This document shows positions 1 to 9,422 of a stretch of 64,000 bases of DNA, one piece after another; the first letter of the stretch is position 1; every line of letters starts with the position of its first letter. This DNA comes from Lysobacteraceae bacterium PS02065 (GTDB taxonomy: Bacteria; Pseudomonadota; Gammaproteobacteria; Xanthomonadales; Rhodanobacteraceae): assembly GCA_029959555.1 (NCBI GenBank), contig JASCPI010000011.1:44981-108980 (forward strand), given 5' to 3'. Under the pieces are notes generated by a model. It was not told where the DNA came from and did no database searches. It worked only from the letters and a program-made list of their open reading frames with translations. The position numbers were made by a program, and so were the translations under genes.

Positions 1-379
1 GGCCGACCTTGTCGAGCGCGGCGCGTACGCGCTTCGCGATCTCGTCGCGCGCGGTACCCGCGATCACCAGCGGCAGCGCGACGTTGTCGAACACGCTGCG
101 GTCCATGAGCAGGCGATGGTTCTGGAACACCATGCCGATGCCGCGCCGCACCTGCGGCACCGCGCGCGCGCGGACGCGACGCAGCGGCGTTCCGCCGAGC
201 TCGATCTCGCCGCGGGTCGGGCGCTCGATCAGCCCGAGCAGCTTGAGCAGGGTGCTCTTGCCGGCGCCGGAGTGCCCGGTCACGAACACCATCTCGCCGG
301 CCTCGACCTCGAAGCTGAGTCCACCGAGCGCTTCGTGCCCGGAAGGGTAGCGCTTGGTGACCTGATCGAATCGGATCAT
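1..379 (-). CDS. ftsE: Cell-division ABC transporter ATPase FtsE (partial, 3' end outside window)
   Basis: The first about 126 residues of an ABC ATPase read leftward off the window edge. The Walker A box [14 protein letters not shown] lies near residues 34-47. The N-terminus [14 protein letters not shown] and the block [11 protein letters not shown] are typical of FtsE, the cytoplasmic partner of FtsX that links divisome assembly to peptidoglycan hydrolase activation. The signature motif and Walker B lie outside the window, and ftsX would be expected further left. The ATG at 379-377 directly precedes the conserved start and sits 26 bp after the gspF-like stop, so it probably belongs to the same leftward transcript. 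General ABC ATPases are similar, but the FtsE wording is close. Confidence 0.9.
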   Translation of the reverse strand, partial: MIRFDQVTKRYPSGHEALGGLSFEVEAGEMVFVTGHSGAGKSTLLKLLGLIERPTRGEIELGGTPLRRVRARAVPQVRRGIGMVFQNHRLLMDRSVFDNVALPLVIAGTARDEIAKRVRAALDKVG

Positions 380-405
380 CGGTGCGACGCCGTCAGCAGC
401 CATGC

Positions 406-1614
406 CTAGCGCACCATCTGGTTGATGTTGAAGACAGGCAGCAGGATCGCGAGCACGATGAACAGCACCATCCCGCCGACCAGGAGGATGACCGCGGGAC
501 CGAGGGCCGTCGTGAGCAGCGTGAGCCAGCGATCGAGGTCGCGCTGTTGCTGCGCGGCGGCTTCCTCGAGCATGCGCGGCAGTTCGCCGGACTTCTCGCC
601 GCTCGCGACCAGGCGCAGCGCCACCGGCGGGAACTGCCCCGTCTCGCCGAGCGCACGCGCGAAGCCGCTGCCTTCGCGCACGCGCACCGCGGCTCGGCGC
701 AAGGCTTCGCGCATGGGCAGGTTCGGCACCACCTGAGCGGCGATAGCGAGCGCATCGAGCAACGGCACGGCCGCACCGGCGAGCAGCGCGAGCGTGCGCG
801 CGGCGCGCGTCGTGTTCGCCGCGCGCACGAGTCGCCCGACGAGCGGAAGGCGCAACTGCAGCGCATGCCAGCGCAGGCGTCGCGCATCGCTGCGCAGGGC
901 GAGGCGCGCGGCCAGGACCAGTGCGACAATGACGACGAGGATCAGCACGCCCCAGTCGCGCAGCACGTCCGAAACCGCGATGAGCGCGCGCGTCGCGATC
1001 GGCAGGGCCTGCTGCATGCCCTGGAAGACGCCGACGATCTGCGGCACGACCCAGGTCAGCAGGCCGGCCACGACGGCGATCGCGACGAGGGTCAGGAGGA
1101 TCGGGTAGGCGAGCGCGCCGATGACCTTCTGGCGCAGTTCGTCGCGCGCCTCGGCGTAGTCGGCGAGCTTGGCGAGCACCGTGTCGAGATGACCCGACTG
1201 TTCGCCTGCAGCGACCGATGCACGGAAGATCTCGGGGAAGCTGTCGGGAAAGCCGCCCATGGCCTGGGCGAGGCTTGCGCCCTCCATGACACGTGCCCGC
1301 AGCGCGACCGTGAGCGCGCGCTGGCGTTCGTTGTCGTCCTGCTCGGCGAGGGCCCCGAGCGCCTCGTCGATCGGCAGGCCGGCGCGGACCAGCGTCGACA
1401 GCTGGCGCGTCAGCAGCGCGAGCTGCGCGCCCGAGAGTCCCCGCCGCGTGAAGGCTCCGCGTGTGCCGCGGCGCTCGTCGACCTCGTCGACCGCGAGCGG
1501 GTTGAGGCCGCGCTCGCGCAACGTGGCGCGCACGCCGCGTGCGGTGTCGCCCTGCAGGACGCCACGCTGGGTCTTGCCGCTGCTGTCGAGGGCCTGGTAG
1601 GCGAACGCGGGCAA
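406..1614 (-). CDS. Type II secretion / type IV pilus inner-membrane protein, GspF/PilC family
   Basis: A protein of about 402 aa with two T2SSF repeats (about residues 50-180 and 250-380) and three hydrophobic segments (about 150-175, 205-235 and 365-390). This is the fold of the inner-membrane platform protein of type II secretion and type IV pili. The TTG at 1614-1612 gives the canonical start [14 protein letters not shown]. An in-frame ATG at 1668 and a TTG at 1674 would add about 20 residues unlike the family. No gspE, gspG or pil genes are visible nearby, so it looks like an orphan or dispersed subunit. It lies between a prenyltransferase gene and ftsE in a leftward gene run. Confidence 0.85.
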   Translation of the reverse strand: MPAFAYQALDSSGKTQRGVLQGDTARGVRATLRERGLNPLAVDEVDERRGTRGAFTRRGLSGAQLALLTRQLSTLVRAGLPIDEALGALAEQDDNERQRALTVALRARVMEGASLAQAMGGFPDSFPEIFRASVAAGEQSGHLDTVLAKLADYAEARDELRQKVIGALAYPILLTLVAIAVVAGLLTWVVPQIVGVFQGMQQALPIATRALIAVSDVLRDWGVLILVVIVALVLAARLALRSDARRLRWHALQLRLPLVGRLVRAANTTRAARTLALLAGAAVPLLDALAIAAQVVPNLPMREALRRAAVRVREGSGFARALGETGQFPPVALRLVASGEKSGELPRMLEEAAAQQQRDLDRWLTLLTTALGPAVILLVGGMVLFIVLAILLPVFNINQMVR

Positions 1615-1675
1615 GAGACCACCACGATGGACACGATCCGCGCATTGTCGCGCGAACGTGCGGTCCATGCGCAAC

Positions 1676-2542
1676 TCAGACGTAAAGGATCACCAGGAGC
1701 GTGGCGAGCCATCCGGCCACGGCGGCGAGCAGCCACGGATCGCGCAGGGCGAGGCGGCTCGGATCCGCGCCTGCCGCGTCGCGGAACACGAGGCGCAGGT
1801 AGCGCAGCACGCCGAGGGCGACCCAGGGTGTCGAATACACGAGGGGATTGTGCGCGTGGCGCGCGATCACGTCGGATGACAGCGTATAGAGCACGTAGGC
1901 GGCGATGACCGCGCCACCGAGGCCGCAGAGCGCACGTTCGATGCCGCGCACGTCGTACCCGCTGGCCGCGTGGGCTTCGCGTCCGCCGACGTGGACGAGG
2001 TCGCCATGCCGCTTGCCGAGGCCGAGCATCAGCGCGAGCAGCGTCGCCATGACGAGGATCCACAGGGTCAGTGGTACCTGTGCGGCGACACCGCCCGCGA
2101 CGATGCGCAACGCGAATCCCGCGGCGATGATCGCGACGTCGACCCACGCGACCCGCTTGAGCCCCCCCGAGTAGGCGAGCTGCACGAGCAGGTACGCGAG
2201 CACGACCCAGGTGAGCCGCGTCGACACCGTGGCCGTGATCGCGAGCGAGGCCACGGCGAGTGCTCCGGAGAATGCGAGTGCGGTCGGGCGCGCCACGGCA
2301 CCGCGGGCGACCGGCCGGCGCGACTTGACCGGATGGTGGCGGTCGCGCGCAGCGTCCAGCACGTCGTTGAGTGCATAGACCGCGGACGAGGCCAGGCAGA
2401 ACGCGAGGACGGCGACGAGGGTCCTCGACAAGGCGGACGGGTCGAGGAGCTCGTGGCCGAAGAACAGCGGCAGGAGCACGAAGCCGTTCTTGATCCACTG
2501 CGCGGGGCGTGCGAGCTCGGCCAGCGCGCGCGCCGTGTGCAT
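1676..2542 (-). CDS. UbiA-family prenyltransferase, decaprenyl-phosphate phosphoribosyltransferase-like
   Basis: A 288-aa polytopic membrane protein with about eight hydrophobic segments. The first aspartate-rich motif appears as NDVLDAARDRHHPVKSRRP near residues 58-76. Together with the early RPAQWIKN block it matches the UbiA subgroup that adds 5-phosphoribose to polyprenyl phosphate rather than the quinone-pathway UbiA. In actinobacteria that product is the arabinose donor for cell-wall glycans; the acceptor in this organism is unknown. It starts 3 bp after the C25 peptidase stop, so the two are probably co-transcribed. Substrate is inferred from motifs only. Confidence 0.8.
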   Translation of the reverse strand: MHTARALAELARPAQWIKNGFVLLPLFFGHELLDPSALSRTLVAVLAFCLASSAVYALNDVLDAARDRHHPVKSRRPVARGAVARPTALAFSGALAVASLAITATVSTRLTWVVLAYLLVQLAYSGGLKRVAWVDVAIIAAGFALRIVAGGVAAQVPLTLWILVMATLLALMLGLGKRHGDLVHVGGREAHAASGYDVRGIERALCGLGGAVIAAYVLYTLSSDVIARHAHNPLVYSTPWVALGVLRYLRLVFRDAAGADPSRLALRDPWLLAAVAGWLATLLVILYV

Positions 2543-2545
2543 CGA

Positions 2546-5299
2546 TCAGTTTCCGGCGACGAGCTTCACATCGGGGTTGACGTGCTCGAAGCCGCCGGCC
2601 GTGAGCCGGTCGGCCACGAACGGCAGTTCCACGCCGATGGCGGCCGTCGGTGCCGCGGCTTCGGGAGTCTCCGCCGCGGCTGGCTCGGACTTGAACCAGT
2701 CCAGCCATGCCCAGCGCGACTCCGCGGGAGCGCGGCGGATGTCGTCGAGGTTCACGCCGACGCTCGCGTCGCGGCCCGTGCGCAGGTCGGCCGCGTACAC
2801 ACGCACGCCGTGGGCGGTCTTGCCCCCGGCGAGCGTCGGCATCGGCACGCGGAATCGGGCTTCGTTGCTCGTATGGCTGGTCGACGCGATCTTGGCGCCT
2901 TCGGCATCCAGCCAGTCGATGTCGACGCGGCCATCGAAACCGTTGCCCGGCAGCGAGACGAGCAGGCCCGGGTTCCAGCGCGATTCGTCGAAGACGATCT
3001 GGGCGCGGTCGCGCGGGCGCTCGAGCACCAGCGCGGGGTCGCCGAGCAGGTTGTACATCTCCACGAGCGTGCGGTCGGTGATCGACTTCTTCGCGCGCAC
3101 GATGCCTTCGCCGATCGTCGCTCCGGGCGTCAGCAGCTCGCCCACGAGCGCCTTGCTGTAGGTCGTCGACGGCGCATTGCGCCACGAGGCCGCGAACACC
3201 GCGACGGCGCCCTTGTCGCGCTCGCGCAGGAAGCGCTCGCCGATCGAATCCTCGCTCGGGTTGTCGAATGGCGCCGAATAGCACGTCATCGACAGGATCA
3301 TCGGCAGCTTGCCGTGGTTGGTCAGGTTGCTGACGTCGTCCAGGGTGAAGAGGTCGTGGTTCTTGCGGATGTCCGGCGGGCCGGTGCGCCAGATGTAGCG
3401 GCCTCCGTGCCCGAGGAAGTGAACGAGCAGCTGTCCCTCGTTGATGCCGTCCTTGATCGCGGACTGGTGGTTGAGGTTGTCGGCTTCCGACGCGCTCGCG
3501 TAGATGCGGTCGGCCGTGAAGCCTTCGGCGCCGATCGTGTCGGCGATGTCGTTGGACACCTTCTTGAAATGGTCCGACTCGTCGGTGATGAACATGACGT
3601 CGCGACGCCAGTTGCCGAGCTGCGGCGTGCGCACGTAGTTGATCGTCTTCTCGACGATGCCCGCGACCTCGTCCGGGGTGACGACCGGGAAGCGGCCGAC
3701 CGCGACCGTCGGGTGGTAGCCGTCACCGACGATGCCGTACGGGTTGTCGCTGGCCGACTGGCCTTCCGGAGACGGGTATTGCCAGGTCGGGATCAGGTTG
3801 CGGCCCGCGAACTTCGGCGCATCCGCACCGTAGGACGTGCCCTGGATGCCGGCGAAATGACCGGAGTAGGCGAGCTCGTGCATGTTGTTGGAGAACTTCG
3901 CGTAGCGCAGGTCGTTCTCGGTGTTGTTGCGGATGTCGAAACTCGCGTCGCCGACGAGCAGCAGGAAGCGCGGCTTGGGCTCGGGCCAGTGTTCGTGGGC
4001 GTGGTTGACGAGGTTGCGGATCCCCATCGGATGCACGATGCCGTGGTTGAACTGGTCGTACACGTCGGAAACGTCGATCGTCGCCACCTTGAGCCCGCGC
4101 TCGCGATGGAACTCGGCGAGCGGGCTGATCGCGTCGCGCAGGGTTTCATGCGTGACGATGAGGTAGTCGTAGCCTTGCGAAGGTGCGCGCCAGTCGTCCG
4201 CGGCCATGGCCCGCACGAGCTTCGGGGCCGCGAGGGTGCCGTCCACGACAGGCAGCTGTTCGACGCCGGCCGGAGCCGCCGCGAAGCGATGGCGCTGTCC
4301 GGGCATCCGGGTCCCGCTGCGGCGCACGCCGTCCATGCCGTAGAGCGTCAACGACTCCGAGCCGCTCCACGTCAGCTCGATCGAGCGGGAGCCGTCGCCG
4401 GTGACGCGGAACGGCAGTGCACCCGCATCGAGGTTGCCGTTCACGCCGAAGCGGAACTCCGCCCAGTTGAACATGATGACGTCGACGACCGGATTGGTCT
4501 TGTCCCACGCATTCATGCGCTTGGGAACGGACAGGGCCAGACGGTTCTCGCGCGGCTTCAGGGCCGACACGGGAACCGTGATCGTCTTGGTGACCTCGTC
4601 CCGGCCGTCCCAGGAAAGCGGCGTCGGCGTGCCGCCGTTGATCGAGACCTGAAGCGCGTGGTCGGCAATCTTGTCCACGCCCGGTCGGATGACGGCGCGC
4701 GACAGGCCGCGAAGGTTGAGCGTGACCTCCGCCTTGCCCGGGCCCGGCGCGAGATCCGGCAGGTCGAAGCCGAATTCGAATGGCGCAGGGTCGGCGTGGG
4801 TCAGCTTCGCCCACTGCCAGACGTCCGGTTCCTCGCCCGGCTTCTGCTGGCTCTGGTCGAGCCGGATCATGAGGTTTTCCTGCTCGTAGTGCAGCTGGCG
4901 GTCGAGGCCGGCGACGCCGGTCTGGTCCGCGGCGACCTCCTGCATGCGCGCATGCTCGCCATCGGCGGCGCGCAACTGGTAGACGTTGTTGACGCTGAAG
5001 GGGTCGAACCAGCTTTCCGGTCCGTGCAGCTGCTGGCCGACCCACTCGATGCGGTCGCCCGGCCCGAAGCGGCCGTCGCCACCGTCGACGATCCGGATCG
5101 GTACCGGCTGGCCCTTGTTCGTCAGAACGAGGCGGTCGCTCGCGCAGTCGGCGAGGCCCGGCGCGTGGCTGGAGACGGTGGCGTGATCGAGCGCGTAGAC
5201 GCCGGTCGTTTCGATCTCCACGTGCAGCGCGCCCTCGCATGCGAGGACGAGCGAGGGGCACACGGCGAGGGCGGCGAGGATGATGCGGGATCGGGTCAT
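2546..5299 (-). CDS. Secreted C25-family (gingipain-like) cysteine peptidase
   Basis: A protein of about 917 aa. The ATG at 5299 opens a clear signal peptide (MTRSRIILAALAVCPSLVLA then Cys), so I chose it over an upstream in-frame start. The central part matches peptidase C25: the catalytic His lies in HFLGHGGRY near residue 631 and the catalytic Cys in SMTCYSAPF about 60 residues later, followed by FAASWRNAP. An N-terminal beta-rich region (about residues 30-330) precedes the catalytic domain, and a beta-sandwich and Pro/Ala-rich tail follow. I see no type IX sorting domain, so it is probably exported to the periplasm or surface by Sec. It heads the leftward run with the prenyltransferase. 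Confidence 0.85.
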   Translation of the reverse strand: MTRSRIILAALAVCPSLVLACEGALHVEIETTGVYALDHATVSSHAPGLADCASDRLVLTNKGQPVPIRIVDGGDGRFGPGDRIEWVGQQLHGPESWFDPFSVNNVYQLRAADGEHARMQEVAADQTGVAGLDRQLHYEQENLMIRLDQSQQKPGEEPDVWQWAKLTHADPAPFEFGFDLPDLAPGPGKAEVTLNLRGLSRAVIRPGVDKIADHALQVSINGGTPTPLSWDGRDEVTKTITVPVSALKPRENRLALSVPKRMNAWDKTNPVVDVIMFNWAEFRFGVNGNLDAGALPFRVTGDGSRSIELTWSGSESLTLYGMDGVRRSGTRMPGQRHRFAAAPAGVEQLPVVDGTLAAPKLVRAMAADDWRAPSQGYDYLIVTHETLRDAISPLAEFHRERGLKVATIDVSDVYDQFNHGIVHPMGIRNLVNHAHEHWPEPKPRFLLLVGDASFDIRNNTENDLRYAKFSNNMHELAYSGHFAGIQGTSYGADAPKFAGRNLIPTWQYPSPEGQSASDNPYGIVGDGYHPTVAVGRFPVVTPDEVAGIVEKTINYVRTPQLGNWRRDVMFITDESDHFKKVSNDIADTIGAEGFTADRIYASASEADNLNHQSAIKDGINEGQLLVHFLGHGGRYIWRTGPPDIRKNHDLFTLDDVSNLTNHGKLPMILSMTCYSAPFDNPSEDSIGERFLRERDKGAVAVFAASWRNAPSTTYSKALVGELLTPGATIGEGIVRAKKSITDRTLVEMYNLLGDPALVLERPRDRAQIVFDESRWNPGLLVSLPGNGFDGRVDIDWLDAEGAKIASTSHTSNEARFRVPMPTLAGGKTAHGVRVYAADLRTGRDASVGVNLDDIRRAPAESRWAWLDWFKSEPAAAETPEAAAPTAAIGVELPFVADRLTAGGFEHVNPDVKLVAGN

Positions 5300-5496
5300 G
5301 TCGATGCGGAACCTGATGGCGGAATACGCCCAAGGGGCTACCGCAGGCAAGGCCAACGAGAGTAGCCGTGGCAGGGGAAACGCGCAAGAATCAACCGGTT
5401 GTCACCACTTCGAGTGCGGGCGCACGTCCGCGGGACCCTGTTCATGATCCTTGAGTGCATGCAAAAGTTCGCGCCGGTGCGCCGGGCATTCCATCG

Positions 5497-7074
5497 ATGA
5501 CGACGATGGCCGGTCTCTCGCCCAGGGCGGTCAGTTCGATCCGTGACGTCGAACGCCATCTCGCCCGCGGCGACGTGCGGAGCGCGGAGCACGCGCTTCC
5601 GGCAGCGCTCGTCTACGCCGGTGGCCACGCATCCGTACAGCGTCTCGCGGCACGTGTCGCGCAGTCGGCGCGGCGTTTTCCGGAGGCCGTCTCGATCCTC
5701 CGGGACCTCGTCCGGGCTGCGCCGGACGACATCGATGCGCTCGCGGCGCTGGCGGCGATGCAGCTGGAAGGAGGGTTCTTCGACGATGCCGCCGCGTCGT
5801 GGGCCGAGGTCTGCGCGCGTCGCCCCTCGGCGGCGGCATGGCTCGAGTACGGCGTCGCGCTCGATCAGTCCGCGAGCACGCAGCAGGCCCTCGAGGTCGT
5901 CGACAAGGTTCTCGCGATCGAGCCCGGTCACGCACGTGCACGGCTCCTGCGTGCCCGCGTGCTGCAGGCACTCGGCGACACGGCAGGTACGGCTTCCGAA
6001 TACCGCCGGCTCATCGCCGACGGGCATCACGTCGCCGCGGCATGGTTCGCGCTGCTCGACATCAAGACCGTCGCCCTGGACGAGGCGGAAGTCGAGTCGC
6101 TCGCACGTTTCGCGGGCTCCCCGAAGCGTACGCCGGAGGAGCGTACCCTGCTCGATTTCGCCCTCGCGCGCGTGCACGAGGGCGTCGGCGATTACGCCGC
6201 CGCCGCGGCGGCGCTCGACCGCGCCAACGCCTCGGTGCGGTCGAGGTCGCGATGGGATGCGCGCGCGCATCACGCCTACGTGGACAGGCTCCTCGCGGAG
6301 CCCGTGGCCCAAGGGGATGCCTCGCGCGGGAGCGAAGTCATCTTCATCGTCGGCTTGCCGCGCTCGGGGTCGACGCTCCTCGAGCAGATCCTCGCCGCGC
6401 ATCCGTCGGTCGAGGGCGCGAGTGAGCTTCCCGACCTGCAGGCGGTCATCGCCACGGAATCGCGTCGGCGTGGACGGACGTTCCCGGAATGGGTCCGGGG
6501 AGCCTCGCCGGCCGACTGGCAGCGGTTGGGCGACGAGTACCTCGCGCGAACCGCGCGCTGGCGGACGACGCGACCCGTGTCCACCGACAAGGCCCCGGAA
6601 AACTGGCAGTACGCCGGCGTGATCGCCGCGATGCTGCCCGGGGCGCGCATCGTCGACAGCCGCCGCGACGCGGTCGAGACGTGCTGGTCCTGCTACAAGC
6701 AGCTGTTCGCGCCCGGGCGCGTCGAGTTCACCTACTCGCTCGACGACCTCGCGGCATACTGGTCCGACTACCTTCGGGCCAGCGCGCACTGGAGCCGCTC
6801 GCAACCCTCGCGCTACCGCGTGTTCAGGTACGACGACCTGCTCGCGGACACCGAGGCGACGACGCGCGCGCTGCTGGCGTTCTGCGGCCTGGATTTCGAC
6901 GAGGCGTGCCTGGACCCGCGCCGCGCGATGCGGGCGATCCGCACCAGCAGCTCGGCCCAGGTCCGCGAGGGCCTGGATCGCGGCACGGCGCGCGGGAATC
7001 GCTACGGTCCCGTCCTCGACATCCTGCGCGCCAAGCTCGGCGAGCCGGCATGGCAACCCCGAGGGCAGCGTTGA
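5497..7074 (+). CDS. TPR-repeat sulfotransferase family protein
   Basis: A cytosolic protein of about 525 aa. The N-terminal 270 residues are Ala-rich helical TPR-type repeats. The C-terminal half is a PAPS-dependent sulfotransferase with the 5'-phosphosulfate loop GLPRSGSTLLEQIL near residues 285-298, followed by a typical SELPDLQ segment and, later, VDSRRDAVETCWSCYKQLF. Proteins with this TPR-sulfotransferase layout are common in proteobacteria, but their acceptors are mostly unknown. The ATG at 5497 is used; ATGs at 5455 and 5506 are alternatives. It is divergent from the C25 peptidase gene, with about 200 bp between starts. Confidence 0.8.
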   Translation: MTTMAGLSPRAVSSIRDVERHLARGDVRSAEHALPAALVYAGGHASVQRLAARVAQSARRFPEAVSILRDLVRAAPDDIDALAALAAMQLEGGFFDDAAASWAEVCARRPSAAAWLEYGVALDQSASTQQALEVVDKVLAIEPGHARARLLRARVLQALGDTAGTASEYRRLIADGHHVAAAWFALLDIKTVALDEAEVESLARFAGSPKRTPEERTLLDFALARVHEGVGDYAAAAAALDRANASVRSRSRWDARAHHAYVDRLLAEPVAQGDASRGSEVIFIVGLPRSGSTLLEQILAAHPSVEGASELPDLQAVIATESRRRGRTFPEWVRGASPADWQRLGDEYLARTARWRTTRPVSTDKAPENWQYAGVIAAMLPGARIVDSRRDAVETCWSCYKQLFAPGRVEFTYSLDDLAAYWSDYLRASAHWSRSQPSRYRVFRYDDLLADTEATTRALLAFCGLDFDEACLDPRRAMRAIRTSSSAQVREGLDRGTARGNRYGPVLDILRAKLGEPAWQPRGQR

Positions 7075-7290
7075 CACGGCGCGCCGCGATCCGCAAGATC
7101 GCATGCGTGACCGTGTTATGTCATGGCCATGAGCTTGCGCGACAGCCGGAAGTAAGGCTGCGCCACCGTACCGCACCCCGCACGTCGTGCGAGCCGCGCC
7201 CGGTGGCGTTCGTCCCAGAGGGAGATGTCCGGGACACGTGCTCTTCATTCGGGTGTACAGCGCTTTTCAATCCAACTTGGGGATTTCGAA

Positions 7291-7878
7291 ATGCTTTCGC
7301 AGAACCTGCTTCGTCGCACCATCAGCCGTCGTCTCGCCGCCGCCGCCGCCGTGTCGCTGTTCGCCATGACGTCGGGCTCCGCCTTTGCAGTGGTCGTCTG
7401 CAGCACTGCTCCGATTTCGGTGCCGTCGACGTTTGATGGCGCCTACATCAATTTCGCAACGGGCGGGACTGGAACCAGCGGCGGGTCCACGCCGGGCTGG
7501 GACTTCAATCCGTACCTGAACTCGACCGCGATCGGCTTTTTCTGGAACAACACTCCGGCCAACACCAGCGGTGGCGTCGGCGTGACCGGTGGCACGTACA
7601 CCGTTCTCGCGAGCGGCACGTCGATCTCGTCCGCGTCGACCTTCATCAACACGACGTCCACGGCTTCTGCGGCCAACTTTGCCGCCGGTTCCGGCTATCT
7701 CGGTTTCCGCTTCAACAATGAAGCGACCGGTGCGGTCAACTATGGCTGGGCGATGCTGCAGACGCAGCAGCCGAGCGGCCTGCCCGCGACGATCACGCAG
7801 TACTGCTACGAGAACGACGGCAGCGCGATCACGGCCGGCACCACGCCGGTGTCGCTGCAGAGCTTCTCGGTCGACTGA
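7291..7878 (+). CDS. Hypothetical secreted protein
   Basis: A 195-aa protein beginning with an Arg-rich signal peptide, LLRRTISRRLAAAAAVSLFA, with cleavage likely near residue 33 (SAFA). The mature part is low in charge and rich in Gly, Thr, Ser, Asn and aromatic residues, and contains only two Cys (near its start and in QYCYEND), which could form a disulfide. It is AT-richer than its neighbours. I recognise no domain; the composition resembles secreted beta-rich surface or matrix proteins. The ATG at 7291 follows a TTGGGGA ribosome site, and a strong terminator lies 27 bp after the stop. Confidence 0.65.
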   Translation: MLSQNLLRRTISRRLAAAAAVSLFAMTSGSAFAVVVCSTAPISVPSTFDGAYINFATGGTGTSGGSTPGWDFNPYLNSTAIGFFWNNTPANTSGGVGVTGGTYTVLASGTSISSASTFINTTSTASAANFAAGSGYLGFRFNNEATGAVNYGWAMLQTQQPSGLPATITQYCYENDGSAITAGTTPVSLQSFSVD

Positions 7879-7904
7879 CCGAGTACTCCAGTCGTTGCGT
7901 ACCG

Positions 7905-7934
7905 AAAAGCGGGCTTCGGCCCGCTTTTCTTTTC
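7905..7934. terminator. Bidirectional intrinsic terminator between secreted protein gene and mtfA
   Basis: A 10-bp perfect stem, AAAAGCGGGC / GCCCGCTTTT, with a TTCG tetraloop and a T-rich tail on each strand. It lies between the convergent stops of the rightward secreted-protein gene and mtfA and can serve both. Confidence 0.9.
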
Positions 7935-8691
7935 AGCGGAACAATCGCCGCAGCAAGGCCGCCACGGTCGGCAGATCGTGCTCCAGGGCCTGCGGTGTGG
8001 AGAACCACGCCTCGGCGGCGACCGCGAAGAACTCCTCCGGACTCTCCGCTGCGTAGGGATCGATGCCCGTCTCTTCGCCGTCGTCGACCCTCGCGGTGAA
8101 CGCGTCGTAGGCGGCCTGCATCGTCGCGATCCACTCGCGCCGGGACATGCCGTCCGGAAGTCGCGGCACGCCGTTCATCGCACCATCGAGCATGTCGAGC
8201 TTGTGCGCGATCTCGTGCACGACGACGTTGAGCCCTTCGAAGGGATGGGCAAGGTCTTCCTGCACGTCGGCCCACGACAGGATCACCGGTCCCCGCTCCC
8301 AGGCTTCGCCGATGAGTTCCTCGTCGCCTTCGGTGACCACGCCCGTGTGCTCGTCGTGGTGTTCGCGCCTTACGCGGAATCCGCCTGGATAGACGATCAC
8401 CTCCGACCACCCTTCGAGCCATTCGAAGCCCCGTTCGAGCACGGGCAGGCAGGCCAGGGCGGCGATCGCGAGGCATTGCCGGTCGGTGAGGTCGTGGCCA
8501 CCGGCTGCACTGAACGACTTGCGCGCGAGGAAGCGCGCCGCAAGCTGGCGAAGCATCCCGCGTTCGCGTTCGTCGAGCGTGCTGAACAGGTCGCTGGATG
8601 CGACCAGATCCCGCCAGTTCGCATCGTCGATCGCAGGCACCGGACGCGGGACGCCGCCCCATGCGTTGCGCAATCGGGAAAGCCAACTCAT
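7933..8691 (-). CDS. mtfA: MtfA-like M90 zinc peptidase
   Basis: A 252-aa protein carrying the gluzincin motif HEIAHKLDMLDG near residues 158-169, the EFFAVAAEAWF helix downstream, and the N-terminal LASSDLFSTL / LARKSF blocks of the MtfA (YeeI) family. In E. coli MtfA is a cytosolic zinc peptidase that also binds the Mlc repressor, linking it to glucose PTS control. No Mlc or PTS gene is visible here, so only the peptidase activity is well supported. The ATG at 8691 matches the family start. Confidence 0.9.
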   Translation of the reverse strand: MSWLSRLRNAWGGVPRPVPAIDDANWRDLVASSDLFSTLDERERGMLRQLAARFLARKSFSAAGGHDLTDRQCLAIAALACLPVLERGFEWLEGWSEVIVYPGGFRVRREHHDEHTGVVTEGDEELIGEAWERGPVILSWADVQEDLAHPFEGLNVVVHEIAHKLDMLDGAMNGVPRLPDGMSRREWIATMQAAYDAFTARVDDGEETGIDPYAAESPEEFFAVAAEAWFSTPQALEHDLPTVAALLRRLFR

Positions 8692-8728
8692 GCGCGACGA
8701 TGCGCGCGGAGAGATGGCGTCACGCGCG

Positions 8729-9136
8729 TTACTTGATCGCGCCGGGAACGAGCGATTGCCAGCGGTTCGCGCTGCGGGGCTTGGCGGGGACGCCGGGGGT
8801 CGCGGCGGGAATCACCGCGCGAGGCCCTGCCGACGGTGTCGACGTGGCGGCGGATTCCGCGTGGTCGTCATCGCGTGCGGGGGCGAGGTCGGCCTGTCCC
8901 GGAGATTCGGCGCCGCGGACATAACGTCCCGAGCCGATGGTGCCGACGCCAACGCTTCGCTCACCCGATCCCATGCCGGGCGAATGCGCGAGGCTGGTAT
9001 CGTCGAGTGCGGCAGGCTCGTCCTGCGCCGACATCACGCCGCTGCCACCCATCGAGAATTCGGCCGCAGCGGCGCCTGCCGCACCCGCGATGAGCAGGAC
9101 GGAGAGGCAAGCCAGGGTCAATCTGCGCGTGTTCAT
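8729..9136 (-). CDS. Small hypothetical exported protein
   Basis: A 135-aa protein with the signal peptide MNTRRLTLACLSVLLIAGAA and cleavage likely at the following Ala run. The mature region is rich in Ser, Gly, Pro and Asp, lacks recognisable domains and is probably disordered. The ATG at 9136 follows a GGAGA ribosome site and is preferred over a longer in-frame start that would block the signal peptide. It lies 37 bp upstream of mtfA on the same strand. Confidence 0.5.
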   Translation of the reverse strand: MNTRRLTLACLSVLLIAGAAGAAAAEFSMGGSGVMSAQDEPAALDDTSLAHSPGMGSGERSVGVGTIGSGRYVRGAESPGQADLAPARDDDHAESAATSTPSAGPRAVIPAATPGVPAKPRSANRWQSLVPGAIK

Positions 9137-9321
9137 TTCTCGTCTCCTTGCCACGCTGTACGAGACCGATCGGCGCCGGTGGGCTCCCGATCGTCTCACG
9201 ATCGGCGTCCCGACTCCAGCGCGCGCCGGCGGTGGATGACCATCGACGTGTAGCAGTGAACGTGCCAGAGGTCATGGGCCCTTTGAAATCAGTGGGTTGA
9301 CATGTTGCGGGTATCACCTTT

Positions 9322-9339
9322 CGTGTCCGGCCGGACACG
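9322..9339. promoter_or_regulatory. 18-bp palindrome, candidate operator upstream of the fatty-acid-kinase-like operon
   Basis: CGTGTCCGGCCGGACACG is a perfect 18-bp palindrome in the 286-bp space between two divergent genes, 83 bp before the ATG at 9423. A further half-site, TGTCGGACAC, follows at about 9350. It looks like a dimeric repressor site; the regulator is unknown. Confidence 0.35.
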
Positions 9340-9422
9340 ATGTGGACGCTGTCGGACACGCCGCCGTCCGCTGCGATGCGCCGCAGCGCGACCGTCCCGC
9401 GCTCAATGGCTAGACTCGCGCG

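Noticed and set aside
1410..3284. Leftward frame of 624 codons spanning three genes out of frame
   Set aside because: It crosses the GspF, prenyltransferase and peptidase genes in another frame and is Arg/Pro-rich, typical of shifted high-GC reading.
1970..5365. Long rightward open frame (1131 codons) opposite the C25 peptidase gene
   Set aside because: Arg/Val/Asp/Glu-rich composition without domains; the opposite strand carries a signal peptide and C25 catalytic motifs. It is an artefact of high GC.
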